Part shown: in pieces, positions 34,233-40,937 of the stretch
How positions within the stretch are numbered: the first letter of the stretch is position 1
Layout of the letters: each line of letters begins with the position of its first letter
Assembly: GCF_003285005.1 (NCBI RefSeq)
Contig: NZ_QMFA01000001.1
Location: 124,001 to 188,000 of the forward strand
Direction of reading: 5' to 3'
DNA length: 64,000 bases
From: Paenibacillus sp. YN15
Lineage (GTDB): Bacteria > Bacillota > Bacilli > Paenibacillales > NBRC-103111
The notes under the pieces: generated by a model
The model's database searches: none
What the model was told of the DNA's origin: nothing
What the model saw: the letters and a program-made list of their open reading frames with translations, nothing else
Made by a program: the position numbers and the translations under genes

Positions 34233-35618
34233 GTGAACACTTCGGAGCACGTTCATTTTATAGGAATTGGCGGTTATGGGATGAGCGCCATCGCCAAAGT
34301 AATGCTGGAAATGGGCTTCCATGTGTCGGGTTCAGACCTGGCGCAGCAGGAATTGACGGAAAAGCTGGCCAAAAAGGGAGCCGACGTGTTCATTGGCCAT
34401 GAAGCCAAGCATGTTCAGGGAGCGGACCTGGTGGTGTATTCCACGGCGCTTCCCAAGGACAATGTGGAGATGAAGCGCGCGGAGGAATTGAAGATCCCGC
34501 TTATCCACCGCTCGGAGATGCTGGCCCGGCTGCTGAATACCAAGAAGGGCGTAGCAGTGGCCGGCGCCCACGGCAAAACCACCACCTCCTCCATGATCTC
34601 GCTGGTGCTGGAAGAGTGCGGCGCGGACCCCACGTATATTATCGGCGGCGAAATCATTAACCTGGGCAGCAACGCCAAGGCGGGCAAGGGCGATTATGTG
34701 GTGGCCGAGGCGGATGAAAGCGACGGCACCTTCCTGCAGTACCACCCCTACCTGGGGGTAGTCACCAATATTGAGGCCGATCATCTGGAGCATTACGACG
34801 GGGATTTTGAAAAGCTGAAGGCGGCTTATGCCCGTTTCTTGAGCCAGGTGAAGCCGGAGGGCAAGGCGGTGGTATGCGCCGATGACCCTTATATTGAAGC
34901 CATGCTTCCTGCCCTGGGCGCCAAAGCCGTCACTTACGGGTTGAATGAAAGTGCCGATTATTCCGCCCATGACCTGGTCCTGGGCGACCGGAGGGTCCAG
35001 TTTACCGTTCATCATAAAGGCGAAATCCTCGGAACCATGAAGCTGTCCGTGCCCGGCAAGCACAATGTCTACAATGCTCTGGCAACGCTGATTGTTTGCC
35101 TGGATGCAGGCTTAAGCTTCAGCCAGGTGGCGGAGGCCATCGTAGAGTTCCGCGGCGCCAAACGCCGTTTTCAGGTCATGGGCGAAGCCCACGGAATCCT
35201 GGTGATTGACGATTACGCTCACCATCCCACTGAAATTGAGGCGACCATCAGTGCCGCCAAAGCCACCGGCAAACGGATTGTGGCCGTGTTCCAGCCTCAG
35301 CGCTATACCCGCACCTTTTTCCTGCTGGACCAGTTCAGCAAGGCTTTCCCGGAAGCGGATGAGGTGGTGCTGACGGATATTTACAGCCCCGCGGGAGAGC
35401 AGCAGATTGAAGGCATCAGCTCCGCCCGGCTGGCCGGACTTATCCGGGAGAACAGCAATCCCCATGTGCGGCATCTGCCTACCAAGGAGGATGTGTTCGA
35501 CTATTTGCGGAGTACGGTAAAGAGCGGCGACTTGGTCATCACCATGGGCGCAGGCGACATCTGGAAGGTGGCGGACCGCCTGGCCAAGGATTTGCGGGCC
35601 AGATTCGGCGAGGAATAG
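34233..35618 (+). CDS. murC: UDP-N-acetylmuramate--L-alanine ligase
   Basis: A 461-residue cytoplasmic ligase that adds L-alanine to UDP-MurNAc, the first peptide step of peptidoglycan synthesis. It has the Rossmann-like motif FIGIGGYGMSAIAK at the start, the ATP P-loop AGAHGKTTTSSM (near residue 110), the motif ADESDGTFL, the metal-site stretch NIEADHLEHYDG and the C-terminal segment DDYAHHPTEIEATI. Length is normal. The start is a GTG seven bases after folC stops, so the genes are probably co-transcribed. B. subtilis has comC at this position instead. Confidence 0.97.
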   Translation: MNTSEHVHFIGIGGYGMSAIAKVMLEMGFHVSGSDLAQQELTEKLAKKGADVFIGHEAKHVQGADLVVYSTALPKDNVEMKRAEELKIPLIHRSEMLARLLNTKKGVAVAGAHGKTTTSSMISLVLEECGADPTYIIGGEIINLGSNAKAGKGDYVVAEADESDGTFLQYHPYLGVVTNIEADHLEHYDGDFEKLKAAYARFLSQVKPEGKAVVCADDPYIEAMLPALGAKAVTYGLNESADYSAHDLVLGDRRVQFTVHHKGEILGTMKLSVPGKHNVYNALATLIVCLDAGLSFSQVAEAIVEFRGAKRRFQVMGEAHGILVIDDYAHHPTEIEATISAAKATGKRIVAVFQPQRYTRTFFLLDQFSKAFPEADEVVLTDIYSPAGEQQIEGISSARLAGLIRENSNPHVRHLPTKEDVFDYLRSTVKSGDLVITMGAGDIWKVADRLAKDLRARFGEE

Positions 35619-35650
35619 CGGAATGGATAGAAACGGAGCACATTATTGTG

Positions 35651-35679
35651 TTGCCGGAACACAGTTTGTCTGATATAAT
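35651..35679 (+). promoter_or_regulatory. Strong vegetative promoter downstream of murC
   Basis: TTGCCG (35651-35656) and a perfect TATAAT (35674-35679) are 17 bp apart. The expected transcript starts near 35686, only about 60 bases before a strong terminator. Confidence 0.7.
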
Positions 35680-35685
35680 GGTAAC

Positions 35686-35746
35686 AACTAACAGGCGAAG
35701 CACGCCCCGTAATCCCTCCCATGAAGAGGCGGTTCGGGGCGTTTTT
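35686..35746 (+). ncRNA. Predicted ~60-nt short transcript ending in a terminator (attenuated leader or small RNA)
   Basis: From the predicted start the RNA runs into an 8-bp stem (35702-35709 with 35735-35742) with inner CCTC/GAGG pairing and a T run to 35746. The hairpin is a convincing intrinsic terminator and probably also ends murC transcripts. The Uma2-type gene starts 38 bases later, so the short RNA could be its attenuated leader or an independent small RNA. Confidence 0.5.
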
Positions 35747-35783
35747 GTTTCACGCCAATCTGCAGAGCAGGAGAGGATGTAGG

Positions 35784-36371
35784 ATGCAGTACGAGCCCAA
35801 GCGCAAACTTACGCCCCAAAGCAAGAAAACCGGCTGGACCGTGGAGGAGTATTATCAATTGCCGGAGGAGGAAAATGTGCGGTACGAGCTGGTGGACGGC
35901 AGGCTGGAGCTCCTGTCGGCTCCCACCACCACCCATCAGCGGATCAGCCATCAGCTGGAGCGGATCATGACAGATTCTTGCGAGTCGAACTACATTATTA
36001 TTCATGCCCCGGTGGATGTGATTCTGGGAGAGCATGAAACCCGCCAGCCGGATATTCTCATGGTGCACCGCAGCCGCGCTTACATCATTGAGGAAAGAGC
36101 GGTTGCGGGCCCTCCCGATCTGGTGGTGGAGATTCTTTCGCCAGGCACCGCCAAGCGGGACCGGACCATGAAGCTGGAATCCTATGCCCGGTTCGGCGTG
36201 CCGGAGTACTGGATTGTGGATGCCGCCAACATGACTGTGGAGCAGTATGTGCAGCAGGAGCAAGGGCAGCCGTATACCCTGCTTCATCTGTTCGGACGGG
36301 AGGATACGGTATTTTCCGAGCGGCTGCCTTGTGTGGGATTTGTCGTGGAGGATGTGCTGACCTTGAGGTAA
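35784..36371 (+). CDS. Uma2-family (DUF820) PD-(D/E)XK nuclease-fold protein
   Basis: A 195-residue protein of the Uma2/DUF820 family, whose fold resembles restriction endonucleases. Candidate active-site elements are YELVDGRLEL, the Asp in RQPDILMV and the Glu in LVVEILSPGT, followed by the family segment KLESYARFGVPEYWIVD. The cellular role of these proteins is unknown; they are abundant in cyanobacteria and scattered in Firmicutes, often as accessory genes. I chose the ATG at 35784 behind GGAGAGG; the upstream in-frame ATG lies inside the terminator. It interrupts an otherwise conserved murC to SpoIIB-like order. Confidence 0.88.
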   Translation: MQYEPKRKLTPQSKKTGWTVEEYYQLPEEENVRYELVDGRLELLSAPTTTHQRISHQLERIMTDSCESNYIIIHAPVDVILGEHETRQPDILMVHRSRAYIIEERAVAGPPDLVVEILSPGTAKRDRTMKLESYARFGVPEYWIVDAANMTVEQYVQQEQGQPYTLLHLFGREDTVFSERLPCVGFVVEDVLTLR

Positions 36372-36463
36372 ATCATCCCCCAAAACCATCCATTTCCTTG
36401 TTCTAACTCTTCCATCTCTATCATAGAGTAAACTATCGATGAGTTGGACAAGGAGAGATACGG

Positions 36464-37933
36464 ATGAATAAAGCGAGAATCACATACCGGTTTGACGGGG
36501 ACAGGGACAAGCGGAATGACGGGGGGAGTGAGGCTGCCAATGGCCGCGAGCCCAACAGGGTGATTCCTCTGTTTCAGGAGGAATATCAGGTGGTGGAGGA
36601 GAAGGAAAGGCCGGAAATCCGGGATTATCAGAGCTTGAACCAGTATACGACGGATTTTGGCGCATGGAGCAGTCCCTTCGATGCGGAAACCCAGCGTATT
36701 GAGGATTTGATCCGCGAGTCCAACGAACGAGAAGGACGCCGTCCTATGGGCGATCCCCTATCGGGAAGACCAGACGGCTACCGGTACAGAAGACCGGAAA
36801 GCAGGGCCGCGGCGGATGACAGCCCAACCCATCGGGAGCAGCTTGGTGAGGCGCAGCGGATGCCCGCGGACGAGGAGTGGATGGGGGAGGATGGAACGCC
36901 CGGCTTTGACGGCGAACGTCCGCCGGAAGCTCCGTATGTGCGGCGCCGGACAGTCCGCTGGGAGGAGGCCGATGAGCGCAACGAACCGGATGGCCCTTCC
37001 TGGGGAGGACCGGCCTGGGACGGGCCGGAGGTCAGCGGTCCGCGGTATGTGCGGCACAACCGCACCCCGTGGCTGAAGATCACCGCCTCCATCGCGGGAG
37101 CGGCAGTGACCGGCGTCATGCTGGGCTTCCTGGCCTTGTCCCTGTTCAACGGCCCTGACGACGCAGCCACCGACGGCACCGCGCAGAATACCCAGGCCGC
37201 GGCTGGGGATACGCAGAATGCGCTTCCGGTGACCGGCAACATCCAGAACGCCGCAGGGGGCACAGCAGCGGGAACGGCCGTTTCCTCCGGCAAGGAGATC
37301 GCCATGTCGTATGCGGGCAAAACCTACTCGCTTCTGCAGAATGGAAGCTTTTCCGCCCAGCAGGGGGCCGATCAGGCCAAAAGCGATCTGCTGAAAAAAG
37401 GCCTTGCCGCCGCCAGCGAGCAAACGGATAAATTCTATGTGTTCGCGGGAATGACAGCCGACAAGGAAAGTGCTGTGGCCCTGGGCAACCAGCTGAAGGA
37501 AAACAGCAAGCTGGACATCTATGTGAAGGCCTACGCGGTGCCCGCCGTCAGCAAGGTTCGCTGGAACGGCAACGGCGAAACGCTGAAATCCTATCTCCAG
37601 CAATCCGACAAGCTGGTGGAGTCCATCAACCGGCTGACGGTGATGAATCTGGAAGCCGGAAGCACCCTGACCGCGCCGGACGCCTCCACGATGCAATCCA
37701 TCGCCTCCGCCCATACCGCCTGGTCCCAGCTGTCCTCCACTGTAGCCCAAGAGGGAGGCGAGGAGAACAAGGCCGTCATTCAGCGGATGAACAACGCCCT
37801 TAATTCCGCCAAAACCTCCTTGGACGAATACAAAAAGAACCCCTCCGCGGCCATGCTGTGGCAGGCCCAAACCTATACCATGCAATTCGTTATCGCCGAA
37901 AAGGAGCTTCTCACCAAGATTGGCCAAAGCTGA
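36464..37933 (+). CDS. SPOR/SpoIIB-like membrane protein
   Basis: A 489-residue protein with a long polar, charged cytoplasmic part (1-203), a single membrane segment (about 205-227, with LKITASIAGAAVTGVMLG) and an extracytoplasmic part. There the region about 285-365 (KTYSLLQNGSFSAQQGADQA) resembles a SPOR domain, which binds glycan strands stripped of stem peptides. Position matches B. subtilis spoIIB, between folC and maf, whose product localises septal peptidoglycan hydrolysis during engulfment. Orthology is inferred from architecture and gene order. The ATG follows AAGGAGAG. The next gene, an amidase, is convergent and could be its functional partner. Confidence 0.75.
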   Translation: MNKARITYRFDGDRDKRNDGGSEAANGREPNRVIPLFQEEYQVVEEKERPEIRDYQSLNQYTTDFGAWSSPFDAETQRIEDLIRESNEREGRRPMGDPLSGRPDGYRYRRPESRAAADDSPTHREQLGEAQRMPADEEWMGEDGTPGFDGERPPEAPYVRRRTVRWEEADERNEPDGPSWGGPAWDGPEVSGPRYVRHNRTPWLKITASIAGAAVTGVMLGFLALSLFNGPDDAATDGTAQNTQAAAGDTQNALPVTGNIQNAAGGTAAGTAVSSGKEIAMSYAGKTYSLLQNGSFSAQQGADQAKSDLLKKGLAAASEQTDKFYVFAGMTADKESAVALGNQLKENSKLDIYVKAYAVPAVSKVRWNGNGETLKSYLQQSDKLVESINRLTVMNLEAGSTLTAPDASTMQSIASAHTAWSQLSSTVAQEGGEENKAVIQRMNNALNSAKTSLDEYKKNPSAAMLWQAQTYTMQFVIAEKELLTKIGQS

Positions 37934-37950
37934 TAAGCGGAAACAGAAAA

Positions 37951-37980
37951 AGACGTGCCGATGTTCGGATCGGCACGTCT
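37951..37980. terminator. Bidirectional terminator between the SPOR protein and amidase genes
   Basis: A perfect 12-bp stem (37951-37962 with 37969-37980) with a 6-base loop. On the minus strand it is followed by a run of T, and on the plus strand by a short T-rich stretch. Confidence 0.85.
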
Positions 37981-38020
37981 CTTTGTGCGCTTTATCTGCT
38001 TTTTCGCATAGGGGATCGTT

Positions 38021-39313
38021 TTAGCGGATCAGTCTGGACAACAGCGCGGCCATCTCTGCCCGGGTCATGCTCCGCTCGGGGGCGAAGGTGGTGGCGGTGG
38101 CGCCCTCCACAATGCCTTTCTCCTTCAGCCTGTTGATGGAGGCGGCTGACCACAGGGATACCGGCACATCCTGAAACACGGTGGATGTGGCCTTTTGGCT
38201 GCTGCCCGGCCAGATTACCCGGTCGATGAGAGCGGCTGCTTCCCCGCGGGTCAACGGCTGGTCGGGCCGGATGGTTCCGTCCGCGTATCCGCTCAGAATC
38301 CCGGCGGCGGCAGCTTTTTGCATGACTGCATACGCCCAGTGGGTGGCAGGCAAATCCTTAAATACGGGAGCTGCCGCCGCGCCTGTACCGGAGCTGCTGC
38401 CGGAGCCTGTGCCGTATGTGCTGCCGGTTACCGTAGAGCCGCCTTGGCTCACCCCGCTGCCGGCCGCCGCTGGCTCAGGCAAGGAAAACTGCCGTTCCAG
38501 CATGGTGACAAACTCCGCCCGCGTCAATGCCCGCTCGGGATAATATTTCCCGGCTTCGCCCTCCAGTATACCCTTGTTCTTCAATTTGAGAATGGCGTCA
38601 TTGGCCCAATGGGAAAGGGGAACATCCGCGAAAGCGCCCGGCTCCTCCATGGGCTTATAGGCTTCAATGCCCTCGGCAATGCCCGCGGCCAGCTTCTGCC
38701 GGAAGTCCGGGTCCGCCAGATTGGCGGCCTCCCCCGCATTGGACAGGAAGGCGGTTTCCACCAGAATGCTGGGAACCGAACCCATCCGGGCCACATAAAC
38801 GGCGGAGGGCACCAGGCCTCTGTCCACCGTACCGGCGCTTTTCACCATGGCGTCCTGCACCAACTGGGCCAGCCGTTTGCTCTCCGGCGTAAGCGCCGCC
38901 ATGGCATCGCTTGCGGGATAGCTTGCTTGCGGGTAATCTTTATCGTAATAGAGCACCATGCTGCCGCTAATGGAAGAGTTGGTATGGGCATTGGCATGCA
39001 CCGAGACAAACAGGTCCGGAGCCAATCTGTTGGTAATGGCCACACGCTCTGCCAGGGACAGGTAAACATCGGAGTCACGGGTAAGCAAAACCTCGTATCC
39101 GCGGCTCTCCAGAATCGCTTTTACCCGTTCCACCACATCGAAATTGACCGTCTTTTCATATAAACCGTTTACACCTACCGCACCCGGATCGGAACCGCCA
39201 TGTCCGGCATCAAGAACAATCTTAACCGCCTCGGCCCAAGCCGGGGCTGGTTGCGCAATTGCGAAACCGAGGATAAGAAGGCCCGTAATCATTTTCCTTG
39301 AACCCTTTAGCAA
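38021..39313 (-). CDS. N-acetylmuramoyl-L-alanine amidase with three SLH motifs
   Basis: A 430-residue secreted amidase that cuts between MurNAc and the stem peptide. A signal peptide (cleavage after APAWA, near residue 27) is followed by an Amidase_3 domain with zinc ligands His38 (DAGHGG), Glu53 (LYEKTVNFD) and His106 (SVHANAH) and catalytic Glu186 (VETAFLSN). Then come SLH motifs at about 228-275, 318-365 and 379-430, with a Gly/Ser-rich linker between the first and second. SLH motifs should hold it on secondary wall polymer. I chose the TTG at 39313 because GGAGGTGG precedes it; an ATG seven codons in is the alternative. It is convergent with the SPOR gene. Confidence 0.94.
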   Translation of the reverse strand: MLKGSRKMITGLLILGFAIAQPAPAWAEAVKIVLDAGHGGSDPGAVGVNGLYEKTVNFDVVERVKAILESRGYEVLLTRDSDVYLSLAERVAITNRLAPDLFVSVHANAHTNSSISGSMVLYYDKDYPQASYPASDAMAALTPESKRLAQLVQDAMVKSAGTVDRGLVPSAVYVARMGSVPSILVETAFLSNAGEAANLADPDFRQKLAAGIAEGIEAYKPMEEPGAFADVPLSHWANDAILKLKNKGILEGEAGKYYPERALTRAEFVTMLERQFSLPEPAAAGSGVSQGGSTVTGSTYGTGSGSSSGTGAAAAPVFKDLPATHWAYAVMQKAAAAGILSGYADGTIRPDQPLTRGEAAALIDRVIWPGSSQKATSTVFQDVPVSLWSAASINRLKEKGIVEGATATTFAPERSMTRAEMAALLSRLIR

Positions 39314-39334
39314 TCCGGCCCACCTCCAATCTCT

Positions 39335-39363
39335 ATATTACTAGGCCGGGAACCTGTTGATAA
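39335..39363 (-). promoter_or_regulatory. Possible promoter of the amidase gene
   Basis: On the minus strand TTATCA (39363-39358) and TAATAT (39340-39335) are 17 bp apart, each matching 4 of 6 consensus bases. It is placed sensibly just upstream of the ribosome binding site but is weak. Confidence 0.3.
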
Positions 39364-39501
39364 GAGGAAAAAGTTGCAAAATAGCACAATGTGTCGACAA
39401 TCGGTTTTTTCCTCGTCCGGAAGACCGGATTCCGGAATGGACGCGGCTCTTCTTTTTCTTTAAAATGGGGAAGGATAAACATCCAGGGACGGAGTGTTTC
39501 G

Positions 39502-39744
39502 ATGAAAAAGAACGGGTTGACTCTCATATTGTTTTTGCTGCTGGGTTTAGTGGCGGCCACTATCGTATCCGGTCTGCTGGAGCCTGTGGATGCAGCAGCT
39601 TTTTTTCTGCGCACCATACCGGTCAATTGGCATCCGGCGGCGGATTTGAAGTTTATCAGATATGATTTTTTTATTGAAATCAAGCTTAATATCCTCAGCC
39701 TTGTGGGCATCGCGGCGGCCGTCTGGCTGTACAGGAAGCTGTAA
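39502..39744 (+). CDS. Small DUF4321-like membrane protein
   Basis: An 80-residue protein with two hydrophobic segments (about 6-25 and 55-75) and a conserved-looking middle part. It sits directly before maf, as DUF4321 proteins commonly do in Paenibacillus. Its function is unknown. The ATG at 39502 has GGAG seven bases upstream; the reading frame extends back to 39391 but without a ribosome binding site. The gap to maf is 15 bases, so the two are probably co-transcribed. Confidence 0.75.
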   Translation: MKKNGLTLILFLLLGLVAATIVSGLLEPVDAAAFFLRTIPVNWHPAADLKFIRYDFFIEIKLNILSLVGIAAAVWLYRKL

Positions 39745-39759
39745 ATAAGGAGGAGACAG

Positions 39760-40431
39760 ATGACAGGAGTGGGTAAAGTGGCGGAAAACAACAGTTTGGC
39801 GCTGGTGCTGGCGTCCTCCTCGCCAAGAAGGCAGGAGCTTATTGGGCTTTTGAAGCTGCCCGTGATGGTTAGGGCCAGCAATGCGGATGAATCTGTGCCG
39901 GAGGCGTGGGCGCCTGCCAGAATTGTCGAGGAGTTGTCCCTGCGCAAAGCCCGGGCTACAGAAGAAAGTCTGGCACAAGAGGGCATGGGACCTGCTCCCG
40001 CGCCCGAATCTTGGGTGATTGTGGGCTCGGACACCATTGTGGTGGTGGATGGCAAGGTATTGGGCAAACCTGCCGATCAAGAGGAAGCATTCGGGATGCT
40101 TGCCAGCCTCCAGGGGCGGGAGCATGAGGTCTACACCGGCGTAGCCTGTATCCCCGGCGGCGGGCTGCAGGATGCGCCTCCGGCCGTAAGCCATACGGTC
40201 AGCAAGGTGATGTTCAGCCCCATGAGCGAAGGCGAAATCTGGGCGTATGTCCGTACCGGCGAGCCCATGGACAAGGCCGGAGCGTATGGGGTGCAGGGAA
40301 TGGGGGCGCTGTTTATCGAAAAAATTGAAGGTGATTTTTTCAGCGTGATGGGGCTGCCGGTGAACCGGCTGTATCAGATGCTGGCAAGTGGGATATTAGC
40401 CCGTTTTAAGCAAATGAATGGAAGCGAGTAA
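39760..40431 (+). CDS. maf: Maf-family nucleoside triphosphate pyrophosphatase
   Basis: A 223-residue Maf protein. This family hydrolyses non-canonical or selected nucleoside triphosphates to monophosphates and, in Bacillus, inhibits septum formation when overproduced. Motifs are LASSSPRRQELI at the N-terminus, VGSDTIVVVDGKVLGKP, and DKAGAYGVQGMG near the C-terminus. It is slightly longer than the usual 190-200 residues, with a short N-terminal extension and a Pro-rich insert near residue 80. AAGGAGG precedes the ATG. In Bacillus radC and mreB follow, but here the order breaks and the accessory MutS2-like region begins. Confidence 0.95.
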   Translation: MTGVGKVAENNSLALVLASSSPRRQELIGLLKLPVMVRASNADESVPEAWAPARIVEELSLRKARATEESLAQEGMGPAPAPESWVIVGSDTIVVVDGKVLGKPADQEEAFGMLASLQGREHEVYTGVACIPGGGLQDAPPAVSHTVSKVMFSPMSEGEIWAYVRTGEPMDKAGAYGVQGMGALFIEKIEGDFFSVMGLPVNRLYQMLASGILARFKQMNGSE

Positions 40432-40450
40432 TAGCAGAGCATGCCGCGGA

Positions 40451-40479
40451 TTGACTTTTCCAATGCTCTCCTATATGAT
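40451..40479 (+). promoter_or_regulatory. Promoter of the MutS2-like gene leader
   Basis: TTGACT (40451-40456) and TATGAT (40474-40479) with exact 17-bp spacing form a strong vegetative promoter 20 bases after maf. Transcription should start near 40486, about 450 bases before the MutS2-like start codon. Confidence 0.7.
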
Positions 40480-40512
40480 GAGAAACAAATACGTTTCGAG
40501 AGGATGGTTTTC

Positions 40513-40548
40513 ATGTTGGTATTATCTGTAATGGTGATTTTCAACTGA
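40513..40548 (+). CDS. Candidate 11-residue regulatory leader peptide
   Basis: The ORF encodes MLVLSVMVIFN and follows GAGAGG with nine bases of spacing, immediately downstream of the promoter. Its last codons and TGA lie in a 6-bp hairpin (40541-40546 with 40551-40556). A very hydrophobic short peptide near the 5' end of a long leader with a downstream terminator is the layout of antibiotic-dependent attenuators such as those of erm and ABC-F resistance genes. A regulatory role is inferred from this layout only. Confidence 0.5.
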   Translation: MLVLSVMVIFN

Positions 40549-40704
40549 ATAGTTGAGAGAGGCTTGCCTGGGGAGAAGCAGGATAGCGCCTGCTTGTTTC
40601 AGTCTGCCTTTCCAAGAACGCTTGAGGTGCGGCTTGCCAGCGTTTTTGAAATGACGCCTTACAGAATACTCCGTGATAACCATTTGAGTTATACAGCATA
40701 TTGA

Positions 40705-40770
40705 CCGGGAAGCGGGTTTTTCCCGGGATTTTGCGGAGTGCGATGGGCTTTTTCCGTTGCGCTCCTTTTT
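40705..40770 (+). terminator. Hairpin pair and intrinsic terminator inside the MutS2-like leader
   Basis: A perfect 7-bp stem (40705-40711 with 40720-40726) is followed by a 12-bp terminator stem (40735-40746 with 40754-40765, three wobble pairs) and T run 40766-40770. It lies 168 bases upstream of the MutS2-like start and about 285 bases after the predicted transcript start. It can stop the leader transcript prematurely, as in attenuation. Confidence 0.7.
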
Positions 40771-40937
40771 GTATTTCTCCGAATTGTTATATCTCCCGGC
40801 CTTATACCGCCTACCGGCGGCATACCTGGCTGATGCGCCCGCAGGAGTATTCTGCCTGCTTTCAGATCTGTTCTGAGAGCCGGGGCAGTCTCTCGTGCGG
40901 ATTTTTTGCATCTCATTATCCAAGGGAGGTTAGTTCA

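Noticed and set aside
39405-39440. Small inverted repeat (TCCGGAA/TTCCGGA) upstream of the DUF4321-like gene, considered as terminator or operator
   Set aside because: No T run follows and no known operator matches. Too short to support a claim.
40701-40937. Upstream 79-codon extension of the MutS2-like ORF
   Set aside because: It covers the terminator hairpin and encodes a Cys- and Arg-rich sequence unlike MutS2. The TTG at 40938 has GGGAGG.
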